A DNA stretch of 64,000 nt, taken from NCBI GenBank assembly GCA_001899805.1, contig MKWP01000014.1, positions 310,001-374,000 on the forward strand. The letters are read 5' to 3'. The stretch is from Lysobacterales bacterium 66-474 (GTDB lineage: Bacteria > Pseudomonadota > Gammaproteobacteria > Xanthomonadales > Rhodanobacteraceae). The position numbers and the translations under genes are program-made. A model generated the notes under the pieces. That model worked only from the letters and a program-made list of their open reading frames with translations, ran no database searches and was not told where the DNA came from. Below are positions 51,104 to 59,337 of this stretch, one piece after another (within the stretch, counting starts at the first letter, position 1; each line of letters opens with the position of its first letter).

Positions 51104-51172
51104 TCCTGTGCGCTGCGGCCGTTATCCATGCCGGCCACGGCGCGATGTCCTGCATCGCGCAAAGGAAATTCA

Positions 51173-51574
51173 ATGAATGTCAACGCAACAGGCGATGCGA
51201 CCGATCCGGGGCCAGCGCGCGAGCAGGAACTGCTGCAATTGAATGAGCAATACGTGCGTGCAACGCTGGCCGGCGACGTGCAGTGGTTCGACACACACCT
51301 GGCACACGATTTCGTCTGCATCGAATCCAGCGGTACGGTACTGTTCCGCGACGAGTTCCTGCGCATGACCGCGCAGGAAGCGGAACTCGACGAATACACC
51401 CTCGACTACGTGGACGTACGCTTCTACGGCGACGTCGCGCTGGTGCGCGCCTCGGGCTCGTGGACAAATCAGGACAACATTCGCGGCATCAGCCGTTACA
51501 CCGATGTCTATGTGTACACTGACAACGCGTGGAAAGTCGTTTCCGCCCAGATCACGCGGCCGGGCAATGCTTGA
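51173..51574 (+). CDS. NTF2-like (DUF4440/SnoaL) protein
   Basis: 133 residues, with AAAGGAAATTCA before ATG 51173. The cone fold is visible: EQELLQLNEQYVRATLAGDVQWFDTHLAHDFVCIESSG read over residues about 17-54, then VDVRFYGDVALVRASGSW and a closing strand WKVVSAQITR. No signal peptide, so it is cytoplasmic. The substrate is unknown. Confidence 0.85.
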   Translation: MNVNATGDATDPGPAREQELLQLNEQYVRATLAGDVQWFDTHLAHDFVCIESSGTVLFRDEFLRMTAQEAELDEYTLDYVDVRFYGDVALVRASGSWTNQDNIRGISRYTDVYVYTDNAWKVVSAQITRPGNA

Positions 51575-51628
51575 GCGCGTCAGGCAATCCCAACCCCATT
51601 GAGGCCACCGGCAAGGAGGAGGGTAACG

Positions 51629-52024
51629 ATGACGATCGCCCTGTGGTGCGTGCTGGTCGCAATCCTGCTGCCCTATGCCTGTTTCGGCATTGCGGTCAAC
51701 CGAAGCCGGTTGCATGGAAAAAGGATACGCGACAACCGCACTCCCCGCGATTTCCCGAATCAGATCCAGGGATTGCCCAAGCGCGCCTGGGGTGCCCAGC
51801 TCAATTCGTTCGAATCGCTGCCTGGGTTCGCGGCGGCGGTCATCATCGTCCAACTCGTGCATGCGCCGCAGATCCGGATCGACGTCCTCGCGCTGCTCTG
51901 GGTATTGGCCCGGTTGGCCTACATTGCCTTCTATCTGGGCGACAAAAGTGCCTTGCGCTCTTCGGCACAGCTCGTCAGCCTGGCTTGCGTATTGGGTCTG
52001 TTTGTCGTTGCGGGGTTGGGCTAG
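51629..52024 (+). CDS. MAPEG family membrane protein
   Basis: 131 residues with AAGGAGGAGGG before ATG 51629. Four membrane helices and the MAPEG pattern are present: N-terminal ALWCVLVAILLPYACFGIAV, then GLPKRAWGAQLNSFESLPGFAAAVI, where the conserved N-x-x-E-x-x-P motif lies (about 67-74), then ALLWVLARLAYIAFYLGD. Eukaryotic members are glutathione- or eicosanoid-linked; bacterial ones are uncharacterised. It stands alone with short gaps to its same-strand neighbours. Confidence 0.88.
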   Translation: MTIALWCVLVAILLPYACFGIAVNRSRLHGKRIRDNRTPRDFPNQIQGLPKRAWGAQLNSFESLPGFAAAVIIVQLVHAPQIRIDVLALLWVLARLAYIAFYLGDKSALRSSAQLVSLACVLGLFVVAGLG

Positions 52025-52077
52025 CAACGAGTGGCAATATTCCACATGAGTTTGACCATTTCATTATCGAGGACCCC

Positions 52078-52608
52078 ATGAAACCGATCGCATCAATCAT
52101 GTTGTTCGTGCTGGCGGCACTGCTCATCCCGCCGGTACATGCCGGCGAAAAGGCCGGGGCAAAAGCCGCGAAGGCATGCAGCGCGCCGGTCTACCGCCAG
52201 TTCGACTTCTTCGCGGGCGACTGGGATGCCTACGATGCCGAGGCGCCGGACAAGGTCGTCGCGCACAACACGGTAACGGTCATCCTGGACGGGTGCGTGG
52301 TACTCGAGGACTACCGCCAGAACGATGGCCTGCACGGCAGGAGCTACAGCCTTTACGACAAGGCGCGCGGGGTCTGGCACCAGAGCTGGGTCACCAACCA
52401 TGGCGACCTGCTGTTGCTGGATGGCGGCATGCAGGGCGACCGGATGGTGTTCGAGGGCGTCGAGCGGAAGGCAGGGAAACCCGACGCGCTGGTGCGCGCG
52501 GCCTGGTACCGGCAGGGCGACGGCGTGCGCGAAACGGCGACGCGTTCGCTGGACGGCGGCAAGACCTGGCAGCCCGAGTTCGACATCCTGTTCAAGCCGC
52601 ACAAGTGA
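52078..52608 (+). CDS. exported DUF1579-like protein
   Basis: 176 residues, GAGGACCCC before ATG 52078. A signal peptide (about 1-22) is followed by CSAPVYRQFDFFAGDWDAYD, in which F-x-x-G-x-W-x-x-Y is typical of small lipocalin-like DUF1579 proteins. GCVVLEDYRQNDGLHGRSYSLYD and VWHQSWVTNHGDLLLLDGGM continue the beta barrel. It is probably periplasmic. Function unknown. Confidence 0.78.
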   Translation: MKPIASIMLFVLAALLIPPVHAGEKAGAKAAKACSAPVYRQFDFFAGDWDAYDAEAPDKVVAHNTVTVILDGCVVLEDYRQNDGLHGRSYSLYDKARGVWHQSWVTNHGDLLLLDGGMQGDRMVFEGVERKAGKPDALVRAAWYRQGDGVRETATRSLDGGKTWQPEFDILFKPHK

Positions 52609-52630
52609 GTGCGTCCGTCCCGGCATTTTC

Positions 52631-52752
52631 GTCATTCCGGGGCTGCCGAGGGATGAAGTCCTAGGCAGAACCCGGAATCGGTTTGGATCGCAGCTGGTCA
52701 CGAAACCGATTCCGGGTTCCTCGCGATGGAGCCGCGGAGGCCCCGGAATGAC
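52631..52752. repeat. 122-bp palindromic element bounded by GTCATTCCGGGGC / GCCCCGGAATGAC
   Basis: The ends are perfect inverted copies of each other. Inside is a nested second inverted repeat (AACCCGGAATCGGTTT against AAACCGATTCCGGGTT), so the whole can fold into a long double hairpin. It lies between the convergent DUF1579-like and WYL genes and is related to the elements at 5897 and 47428. Confidence 0.8.
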
Positions 52753-52777
52753 GACAAATTGTGTATCCAGACTGCCT

Positions 52778-53731
52778 TCAATTCGCCGCGAGTTTTTGTA
52801 GCTGGGTCAGGTGGGAAAGCAGTTCCTTGCGCAACCGTTGCGGGGTACGGATCTCGAAATCGAACGGCACGCGCGCCAGCTGGCGCGCGAACCAGGCCAA
52901 ATCGTCGGTGCGTACACATAGCAGCACGCCGCCATCAGCTTCTTCGAACAAGCCGATCGCCGGCGAAAACGCCTCGCGCGCCTTGGCAAGGTCGGTACGC
53001 AGCAGGACTTCCACGCGATGCGCGCGCGGCAGCGTGGCAATGCTCCGGTTCAACCATGCCAGCACGTCGAAATGCCGTGGCCGCGTGAAGCGGACAGGCA
53101 GCGGGTGCACTTCGACGATCCGGTCGACGCGGAATCCGCGCACGCCGTGGCGCAGGTGGCAGTGGCCCACCGTGTACCACGCGCCACCGCGGAAGCCGAG
53201 GCCGTAGGCATCGAAATCGCGTTCGCTCTCCTCGCCCTGCGCGGAGCGGTAATGCAGGTGCACGCGTTCGGCCGCGTGCGCCGCGTGCGTCAGCAGCATC
53301 AGGGCCGTGGCGTTCGCGTGCATCGCCAGGGCGTTGGGCGATTCGATCGAGACGCTGGTTTCCACCGCGCGCAACCGCCGCTTCAGTGAATCGGGCATCA
53401 CGCGTTCCAGCTTGGCCTGCGCGCTGGCCAGCGCCGATTCGTCTGCGTGCAAGCCGAGGCTGCGTGCGGCCAGCAGACCCATCGACAACGCCAACGCTTC
53501 CGCGTCGGTAAACATCATCGGCGGCAGCTTGAATCCTGCCACCAGCATGTATGCGCCGTGCCGGCCGCGCTCGGTGGTGATCGGAATCCCGAGTTCTTCC
53601 AGCAACACGATGTAGCGCCGCAGCGTGCGCACGTCGACGTTGATGCGCTGTGCCAATTCCGGCCCGCTGATGCGGCCGCGGCTTTGCAGCAGCTCCAGGA
53701 CGGCCAGCACGCGGGAGGCAGGGTGGGGCAT
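52778..53731 (-). CDS. WYL-domain transcriptional regulator (YafY-like)
   Basis: 317 residues. The N-terminal HTH_11 winged helix has LLQSRGRISGPELAQRINVDVRTLRRYIVLLEELG over about 13-47. A WYL domain follows with VHLHYRSAQGEESERDFDAYGLGFRGGAWYTVGHC (about 157-191) and FRVDRIVEVHPL, then a WCX extension to the end. These proteins sense nucleotides or small ligands. A palindrome at 53749-53773 lies just upstream in the divergent gap to the NIPSNAP gene and is a likely binding site. Confidence 0.93.
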   Translation of the reverse strand: MPHPASRVLAVLELLQSRGRISGPELAQRINVDVRTLRRYIVLLEELGIPITTERGRHGAYMLVAGFKLPPMMFTDAEALALSMGLLAARSLGLHADESALASAQAKLERVMPDSLKRRLRAVETSVSIESPNALAMHANATALMLLTHAAHAAERVHLHYRSAQGEESERDFDAYGLGFRGGAWYTVGHCHLRHGVRGFRVDRIVEVHPLPVRFTRPRHFDVLAWLNRSIATLPRAHRVEVLLRTDLAKAREAFSPAIGLFEEADGGVLLCVRTDDLAWFARQLARVPFDFEIRTPQRLRKELLSHLTQLQKLAAN

Positions 53732-53748
53732 CCGGAAAGTCTAGCTTG

Positions 53749-53773
53749 AATCAGGACATGGATTGCCCTGATT
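53749..53773. promoter_or_regulatory. 10-5-10 palindrome between divergent WYL and NIPSNAP genes
   Basis: AATCAGGACA-TGGAT-TGCCCTGATT is an inverted repeat with one mismatch, centred about 30 bases from the WYL start and 55 bases from the NIPSNAP start. Its position in a divergent promoter region suggests an operator for the WYL regulator, acting on both genes. Confidence 0.6.
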
Positions 53774-53815
53774 GGGTTCTAGCGTGTGCGCCAGGTTCGA
53801 TCTCCGGAGAACGCA

Positions 53816-54820
53816 ATGCCCCGCCTTTCAGTCCTGCTGCTCGGAGCAGTCTGCATGAGCACCTGCATCAACGCCGCACACGCGGAGACCGACACGCGCG
53901 CCGCGCTGGAAAGCGTCGCGCATCTGGACAACTATCAGGTGGTCGAGCTGCGCCGCTATGACATCGCGCCGGGCCAGCGCGATCGCTTCGTGCGCTATTT
54001 CGACGCGTATTTCCCGGAGGCGTTCGAGCAACTGGATTGCATGGTGTTCGGCCAGTTCGAGGATCGCGCCGCGCGCACCAGGTTCGTCTGGCTGCGCGGT
54101 TACCACGACATCAACGCACGTCCGGTCGCGGATGCGGCGTTCTACTACGGGCCGGTGTGGCGCGAGCATCGCACCAAGGTCAACGCGCTGTTCCCGGGTG
54201 CGAGCGACAACGTGCTGCTGCTACGACCGCTGACGCCGCAGACGGAAATCCCGGTGTTGCCTGCGGTCGATCCGATCGACGAAGCGCACGGTGCGCACGG
54301 GGTGATTGTCGTGCAGATTTTCGCGCTGAAGAACGGTGATGAAGAGGCGTTCGTGCAGCGCGCGCAGGCCGCGTTCAAGCGCTATGAAGGCGCGAACGTG
54401 CACCCGGCCGGCGTGCTGGTGACGCTGGACGTGCCGAACAATTTTCCGCAACTGCCGATCCGCACCGACGGGCCGTTCCTGGTCTGGCTGGGTGTGGTCG
54501 AGGACGACGCGGCACTGAAAGACTTCGAGGTGCAGGCGTCCGGGGTCGAACGTTCACTCGAAGCCACCGGCATGCTGCGCGGTGCGCCGGAGCGGCTGGT
54601 GCTGGATCCGACGCCTCGCTCGCGCCTGCGCTGGTGGCCCGCTGCGGACGCTCAGGATTTGCCCGCAAATAAAGATACCGTTCGTGTTGAGCGTAGCGAA
54701 GCGAAGCTTCGCGAAGTCGAAATACCGGAAATTCCTGATCGCATGGCACTTCGACTTCGCGCCTTCGGCGCTACGCTCAGTGCGAACGGCTCTACGGACA
54801 GTTCCAAATCCACACCATGA
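53816..54820 (+). CDS. exported NIPSNAP family protein with repeat-derived tail
   Basis: 334 residues from ATG 53816 with CCGGAGAACGCA. A signal peptide covers about 1-23. Two NIPSNAP-like dimeric alpha+beta domains follow: YQVVELRRYDIAPGQRDRFVRYFDAYF at about 41-67 and VIVVQIFALKNGDEEAFVQRA at about 163-183. From about residue 288 the coding sequence runs through a palindromic repeat (54678-54789) and encodes DTVRVERSEAKLREVEIPEI and a second arm, so the last 47 residues are probably not ancestral. The stop overlaps the LysE start (ATGA). Function unknown. Confidence 0.82.
   Translation: MPRLSVLLLGAVCMSTCINAAHAETDTRAALESVAHLDNYQVVELRRYDIAPGQRDRFVRYFDAYFPEAFEQLDCMVFGQFEDRAARTRFVWLRGYHDINARPVADAAFYYGPVWREHRTKVNALFPGASDNVLLLRPLTPQTEIPVLPAVDPIDEAHGAHGVIVVQIFALKNGDEEAFVQRAQAAFKRYEGANVHPAGVLVTLDVPNNFPQLPIRTDGPFLVWLGVVEDDAALKDFEVQASGVERSLEATGMLRGAPERLVLDPTPRSRLRWWPAADAQDLPANKDTVRVERSEAKLREVEIPEIPDRMALRLRAFGATLSANGSTDSSKSTP
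54678..54789. repeat. palindromic repeat inside a coding region
   Basis: CCGTTCG-N3-TGAGCGTAGCG...GAAGTCGAA at the left faces TTCGACTTC...CGCTACGCTCA-N3-CGAACGG at the right, forming an imperfect 45-bp-arm palindrome. Such intergenic repeats with TGAGCGTAGCG arms are common in Xanthomonadales-type genomes; here it is read through as the C-terminal tail of the NIPSNAP protein. Confidence 0.75.
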
Positions 54821-55452
54821 GCCATGCGGCCGACCTGCTGCTGTTCGCCGCGCTGGTGTTCGGCATCATCGCGCTGCCGGGTCTGGACATGGCGTTCGTG
54901 CTGGGCAGTTCGCTCACGGCGGGGCGGCGGCAAGGGCTGACGGCGGTCGCCGGCATCACCGTCGGCGGCGCCGGCCTCGTGGCGATGACGACGCTCGGCA
55001 TCGGCGTGCTGCTGAAGGTGGTTCCGGCGGCCTTCAACGCGTTGTTGCTGGCCGGTGCGCTGTACATCGCGTGGATCGGCATCTCGTTGCTGCGCGCGGA
55101 TTCCGCGTTCGGCATGCAGGCGGAAGGTCGCGCGGTGCCGGCGTGGACCACGTTCCGCCGCGGCGCGCTGACTTGCCTGCTGAATCCGAAGGCCTACCTG
55201 TTCATGTTGGCGGTGTTCCCGCAGTTCCTGCATGCGGCGTATGGGCCGCTGTGGTCGCAGGCGCTGGTGCTGTGGCTGATCATCGCGATCACGCAACTCA
55301 CGGTTTACGGGTCGATTGCGCTCGCTGCGTCGCGGGCGCGCGGATGGCTGGTTCGGCAACCCGCAGCGGGCGCCGTCGTCGCGCGCGCGGTCGGGGTGAT
55401 GCTGATCGGTGCCGCGCTGTTCACCGGGTTCGAGGGCTGGCGCGCGATGTGA
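54817..55452 (+). CDS. LysE family exporter
   Basis: 211 residues with six membrane segments. The N-terminal LLFAALVFGIIALPGLDMAFVLGSSLTAGRRQGL carries the LysE/RhtB signature (P-G-x-x-x-x-x-V-x-x-x-x-x-x-G-x-x-x-G). RRGALTCLLNPKAYLFMLAVFPQF is the second conserved block with NPKA. It exports amino acids or small amines; the substrate is unknown. The ATG overlaps the NIPSNAP stop by four bases. Confidence 0.9.
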   Translation: MSHAADLLLFAALVFGIIALPGLDMAFVLGSSLTAGRRQGLTAVAGITVGGAGLVAMTTLGIGVLLKVVPAAFNALLLAGALYIAWIGISLLRADSAFGMQAEGRAVPAWTTFRRGALTCLLNPKAYLFMLAVFPQFLHAAYGPLWSQALVLWLIIAITQLTVYGSIALAASRARGWLVRQPAAGAVVARAVGVMLIGAALFTGFEGWRAM

Positions 55453-55499
55453 GTGGCCGGCGACAATGCACGGAATCCTTCGCTAGTCATGGAAAGTCG

Positions 55500-56861
55500 A
55501 TGAGGAATGATGCAATTCGCATGGCCCGCGCCGCGCAGGTGATGCCGTGGCTCCTTGCGCTCATGCTCGCGCTCTTCACGGGTGGCGTGGCTCACGCAAC
55601 CGACGCTTCCGTGAGCAACTGCCATGTCGGCGCGTACCGGTTCACCGATGGCAGCGTCGTGGATGTCGGACCAAGCGACGGCGCGCACCTGCGCTGGCGC
55701 CGCGAGGACGGCACCACGGGCTTGCTCACGTCGCATGCGGATGGAACGTGGACCAGCACGTTGGGTTGGACCGACAAGCCGGACGGCATCAAGGTGGCGT
55801 TTTCCGATTGCGCGAAAGGGCGCATCGATTTCGCCGGCATGCGCGGCCAGCGCATCGCGTTCGATGTCACCAACACGCGCTTCCAGGGTGCCGGCATCAC
55901 GCTGGCCGGTCGGCTGGTGCTGCCGAAAGGCCACGGACGCGTGCCGATCGTGGTGCTGGTGCACGGCTCGGAACACATGTCGGCGCTCGATTTCTATTCC
56001 CTGCAGCGGATGTTTCCCGCCGCCGGTATCGGCGTGTTCGTGTACGACAAGCGCGGCACCGGCGCGTCAGGTGGCACGTACACGCAGAGCTATCTCCTGC
56101 TCGCCGACGATGCGATCGCCGCAGTCAACGAGGCGAAACGCCTCGCCGGTCCGCGCGCCGGCCGCATCGGCTACCAGGGCGGTAGCCAGGGCGGCTGGGT
56201 GGCGCCGCTGGCCGCGAAGATTTCACCGGTGGATTTCGTGATCGTCGGTTTCGGGCTTGCGGTGTCGCCGCTGGATGAAGACCGCGAGGCGATCGCCTAC
56301 GACATGCAGCGCCAAGGTTACGGCCCGGACGTGATGGCCAAGGCGATGCAGGTGGCCGACGCCTCTGCCGCGATTCTCCTGAGCAATTTCCGCAGCGGCT
56401 ACGACAAACTGGATGCGCTCAAGCAAAAGTATGGCAAGGAGCCGTGGTTCAAGCACGTGCACGGCGATGTCACATGGGTTCTGCTGGCGTGGCCGGCCGA
56501 GAAACTCAAACAGGAGGGTCCGGTGCTCTTCGCCTGTGCACCGGTCCAGTACGACCCGATGCCGGTGCTGCGGAACCTCGATACGCCGCAGCTCTGGATC
56601 CTCGGCGGCGAGGATGCCGACGCGCCGAGCGCGGAAACCATCAAACGCCTGCGCGGCCTGCAACAGGCGGGCCGGCCGATCACGCTGGCGGTGTACCCGC
56701 ACGCCGAACACGGCCTGTACGAGTTCGAGACCAGGCCCGACGGCACCCGTGTCGACACCCGCAATCCCGACGGCTATTTCACGATGATGCGCGACTTCAT
56801 CCTTTCCGGAACGGTGCAGGACAAATACGGTGACGCCGTGCTGCACCGAACGAAGGATTGA
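55500..56861 (+). CDS. exported alpha/beta hydrolase
   Basis: 453 residues. A signal peptide covers about 1-34 (MPWLLALMLALFTGGVAHA). An N-terminal beta domain (about 38-140) with SVVDVGPSDGAHLRWRREDG is followed by the hydrolase fold. VPIVVLVHGSEHMSALD is the oxyanion loop, GYQGGSQGGWVAPLAA holds the nucleophile in G-x-S-x-G form (about 224-228), LWILGGEDADAP holds the Asp and YPHAEHGLYEF the His. The triad is complete. The substrate is unknown; the layout resembles periplasmic acyl-peptide or ester hydrolases. Confidence 0.88.
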   Translation: MRNDAIRMARAAQVMPWLLALMLALFTGGVAHATDASVSNCHVGAYRFTDGSVVDVGPSDGAHLRWRREDGTTGLLTSHADGTWTSTLGWTDKPDGIKVAFSDCAKGRIDFAGMRGQRIAFDVTNTRFQGAGITLAGRLVLPKGHGRVPIVVLVHGSEHMSALDFYSLQRMFPAAGIGVFVYDKRGTGASGGTYTQSYLLLADDAIAAVNEAKRLAGPRAGRIGYQGGSQGGWVAPLAAKISPVDFVIVGFGLAVSPLDEDREAIAYDMQRQGYGPDVMAKAMQVADASAAILLSNFRSGYDKLDALKQKYGKEPWFKHVHGDVTWVLLAWPAEKLKQEGPVLFACAPVQYDPMPVLRNLDTPQLWILGGEDADAPSAETIKRLRGLQQAGRPITLAVYPHAEHGLYEFETRPDGTRVDTRNPDGYFTMMRDFILSGTVQDKYGDAVLHRTKD

Positions 56862-56894
56862 TGCGCGATGCGCTGTTCGGCGCGTGTCGTGCGA

Positions 56895-57320
56895 TCAGCG
56901 GCTGGTGAACGCATCATCCGGCAACGCGAGGAACGCGAAGCAGGGCGTGCCGCGATCCTTCCAGCGCTTGCACGCGTCGTCGAGCGCGTCGCAGAGGACA
57001 TCGAAATCGTTTTCCGATGCGTCGCGCAATTCGTCGGCGTGATCGAACAGCCACGCGTAGCCGCCGGCTTGCGGCAGCCATCCGAGATCGCCGAGGCAGT
57101 CGGCCAGCGCGTCCCAGTTGGCGCCGAACGTCGCGGGGAACGCAAGTGACTTGGCGATGCGCTGCAGCAGATCGCTTTTGTCGCGGCAGCCGGCAAGGCT
57201 GATGCGCCGTACCAGGTGGCCCTCGTCATGGGCCGCCGCGTCGAGCGTGTCCAGGTCGGTTTCGCCGACGAGATACGCGCCGTTCCGTTGCGCGTCCGCG
57301 AAGTCGATGGTGCTGCTCAT
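56895..57320 (-). CDS. barstar-like RNase inhibitor
   Basis: 141 residues with ADLGDLGW-like barstar helices: LLQRIAKSLAFPATFGANWDALADCLGDLGWLP at about 51-83 is the barstar core, where F-G-x-N-W-D-A-L is nearly invariant. The start ATG (57320-57318) overlaps the stop of the RNase gene by ATGA. It protects the cytoplasm from the RNase encoded just upstream, as barstar does with barnase. Family and pairing are both clear. Confidence 0.93.
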   Translation of the reverse strand: MSSTIDFADAQRNGAYLVGETDLDTLDAAAHDEGHLVRRISLAGCRDKSDLLQRIAKSLAFPATFGANWDALADCLGDLGWLPQAGGYAWLFDHADELRDASENDFDVLCDALDDACKRWKDRGTPCFAFLALPDDAFTSR

Positions 57321-57757
57321 CGCGACACCGTGAATTCGCGGAAGCTGCGGTAGTGGTCGTCGGTGTAGTAGTACACCCCGGGTGGATCGCCGCCGGTGAT
57401 GATGCGGCGCGCGCCGCGGTCATGCGCACCGGGTGTTTCCACCGTGTATTCGTGGTAGTAGCCGCGCGGCTTGTTCGGCAGCAGGTGTTCGTAGTTGCCG
57501 AACACCACGCCGTCCTGGCTGTGCGGGAAGGGACCGCCGCTCGCGATCAGCGCCAACGTGTGGCGTGCTTCCGGTGGCAGGAAGGCGGGCAACGATGCCT
57601 GCGCATCGGTGTCGTCCGATGCCTCGTCCGGTGCGGGTGCGACCGTGGCGGTCGGTGACGGCACGGGCACCCGGGTCGCGCGCTGCTGCATGACCATGTA
57701 CCCGATCACCGCGATCAGGACCGCGACCGGCAGCAGTGTCTTCCATCCTCGTTGCAT
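57317..57757 (-). CDS. barnase-like exported ribonuclease
   Basis: 146 residues. One N-terminal membrane or signal segment (about 7-23) and a Pro/Asp-rich linker precede a microbial RNase domain: GPFPHSQDGVVFGNYEHLLP, YYHEYTVETPG with the catalytic Glu, GARRIITGG with the Arg, and YYYTDDHYRSFREF with the catalytic His. All three catalytic residues of the barnase family are present. Being anchored or secreted, it may act on neighbours or on RNA as nutrient. It follows dacB on the same strand: its start at 57757 meets the dacB end. Confidence 0.93.
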   Translation of the reverse strand: MQRGWKTLLPVAVLIAVIGYMVMQQRATRVPVPSPTATVAPAPDEASDDTDAQASLPAFLPPEARHTLALIASGGPFPHSQDGVVFGNYEHLLPNKPRGYYHEYTVETPGAHDRGARRIITGGDPPGVYYYTDDHYRSFREFTVSR

Positions 57758-59337
57758 CAGTTCGCTCCGTGGGTGGCCAGCATCGTGGCGATCGCATCGA
57801 GGTCGGATTGCGGCGAAGGCTGGATGTTGCGGCCGAGCTCATCGGTCGGCCGCTGGTAACGATTGAGCATCAATGAAAACGCCAAAGGTTGGCCGGCAGC
57901 GTCGATGACGAACCCCGACAACGTGTAGACGTGCGTGAGCGTGCCGGTCTTGGCCTGCACGTTGTCGGAGGCGGCACCGTCGCGCATGCGGTATTGCAGC
58001 GTGCCGTCGATGCCCGCGACCGGCAGGGCGTCGCGCAGCACGTTGGCGAAGGGTTGCCGCGCGACCCACGCCAGCAGCTTGACGGTCGCCGCGGGCGTCA
58101 CCAGGTCTTGCCGCGAAAGTCCCGAGCCGTCGTTGAACATCGCTTCGCCATTGCTTATGCCGATCCGGCCGAGGAACGCACGCATCGCGCAAAGTCCCCA
58201 GTCCGCGCTGGTCTGCGGCGGTTCGGCGCGATCGTCGCAAACCCCTGCGTGCGCGGTCCGGGTGCCGACCTGTTGCAACAACATCTGCGCATAACGGTTG
58301 TCGGAGTGCTTCAGCATGTGCACGAGCAATTGCGACAGCGGCGGCGATGGGATGCCGGCGATTTCCGTCGGGTGATTCCCCACGGCGTCGTCCGTTTCCG
58401 GCCAGTGCACGGCCCGCACCCTGCCGTGCAACGCGATGCCGCGTTGCGCCAGGGCCTGACGCAACCGGTTGGCCGCGAACAACGCGCCATCCGGGACCGA
58501 CCGTGTGAAGGTCCTTTGCGGCACGTCCGTGCGCAGGCTGCCGCTGGCGTACAACACGTCGGAGCCGGGTGGCCGGTACAGGCTCAGCGGCGCCGCGCTG
58601 CCGGTCAGGTTGGCCACGCGCATGCCTGAATGCGACGGGTCGATTGCCAACGTGCAGCAGCGCGAACCTTCACGCGCGACCTTCACGCGCACCACGTTGT
58701 CCTGCACGCCCAGCGCGCCGGACTGCGCGCCGTAGTCGGTCTGGAGGTCCAGGGCTTCCCAGCCGTCGCCGAACGGCGGTCCCGCGAAGTACGTGTCGTC
58801 GGCGACCAGGTCGCCGCGCACGCGCTTGACGCCGCGTCCGGCCAGTGCCGCGGCAAGGCGATCGGCCCAGTCGGGCGACACGCCCGGATCGCCCAGCGAC
58901 GGATCGCCGCCGCCGTAGAGGATCAGGTCCCCGGCCAGCGTGCCGTCGGCGCGCGGCGCAGCCGTGGCGTACAGCGTGGTCGAGAAACGCGCGTCCGCGC
59001 CCAGCGCCTGCAACGCCAGCGCGGCGGTATACAGCTTGGCGTTGGAAGCGGGCAGGAACAAACTGTCGGCGTTGCGGCGATAAAGCGTGGCCCCGCTCTC
59101 CAGCGAAACCACGTCGACGCCCCATTGCGCATGGGCGAAACGCGGCTGCGAGAGATAGGCATCGATGCCGTCCGCCAGCGAGGAGGGTGCGTGTCGCGGG
59201 GACGCGGCGTTCGGCACCACCGGCAAGGGGTGCGAGATGGGCGCGCGCCGCGGCGCCGCCACGGGTTTCGGCGGGGGTGCAGTCGCGCAGCCGCCCAGCA
59301 GGAGTGCGGCGACGAGCGCAGCAACCATTCGTTTCAA
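57757..59337 (-). CDS. dacB: D-alanyl-D-alanine carboxypeptidase/endopeptidase PBP4, lipoprotein form
   Basis: 526 residues from TTG 59337, which shares TTGA with the DUF72 stop and follows AAGGAAGG; an ATG at 59328 is the alternative. A lipobox LLLGGC ends at about residue 18, so it is membrane-anchored rather than free as in E. coli. The S13 active-site motifs are LPASNAKLYT (S-x-x-K, about 105), SDNRYAQ (S-x-N) and QAKTGTLT (K-T-G). It trims and cleaves peptidoglycan cross-links. Confidence 0.93.
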   Translation of the reverse strand: MKRMVAALVAALLLGGCATAPPPKPVAAPRRAPISHPLPVVPNAASPRHAPSSLADGIDAYLSQPRFAHAQWGVDVVSLESGATLYRRNADSLFLPASNAKLYTAALALQALGADARFSTTLYATAAPRADGTLAGDLILYGGGDPSLGDPGVSPDWADRLAAALAGRGVKRVRGDLVADDTYFAGPPFGDGWEALDLQTDYGAQSGALGVQDNVVRVKVAREGSRCCTLAIDPSHSGMRVANLTGSAAPLSLYRPPGSDVLYASGSLRTDVPQRTFTRSVPDGALFAANRLRQALAQRGIALHGRVRAVHWPETDDAVGNHPTEIAGIPSPPLSQLLVHMLKHSDNRYAQMLLQQVGTRTAHAGVCDDRAEPPQTSADWGLCAMRAFLGRIGISNGEAMFNDGSGLSRQDLVTPAATVKLLAWVARQPFANVLRDALPVAGIDGTLQYRMRDGAASDNVQAKTGTLTHVYTLSGFVIDAAGQPLAFSLMLNRYQRPTDELGRNIQPSPQSDLDAIATMLATHGAN

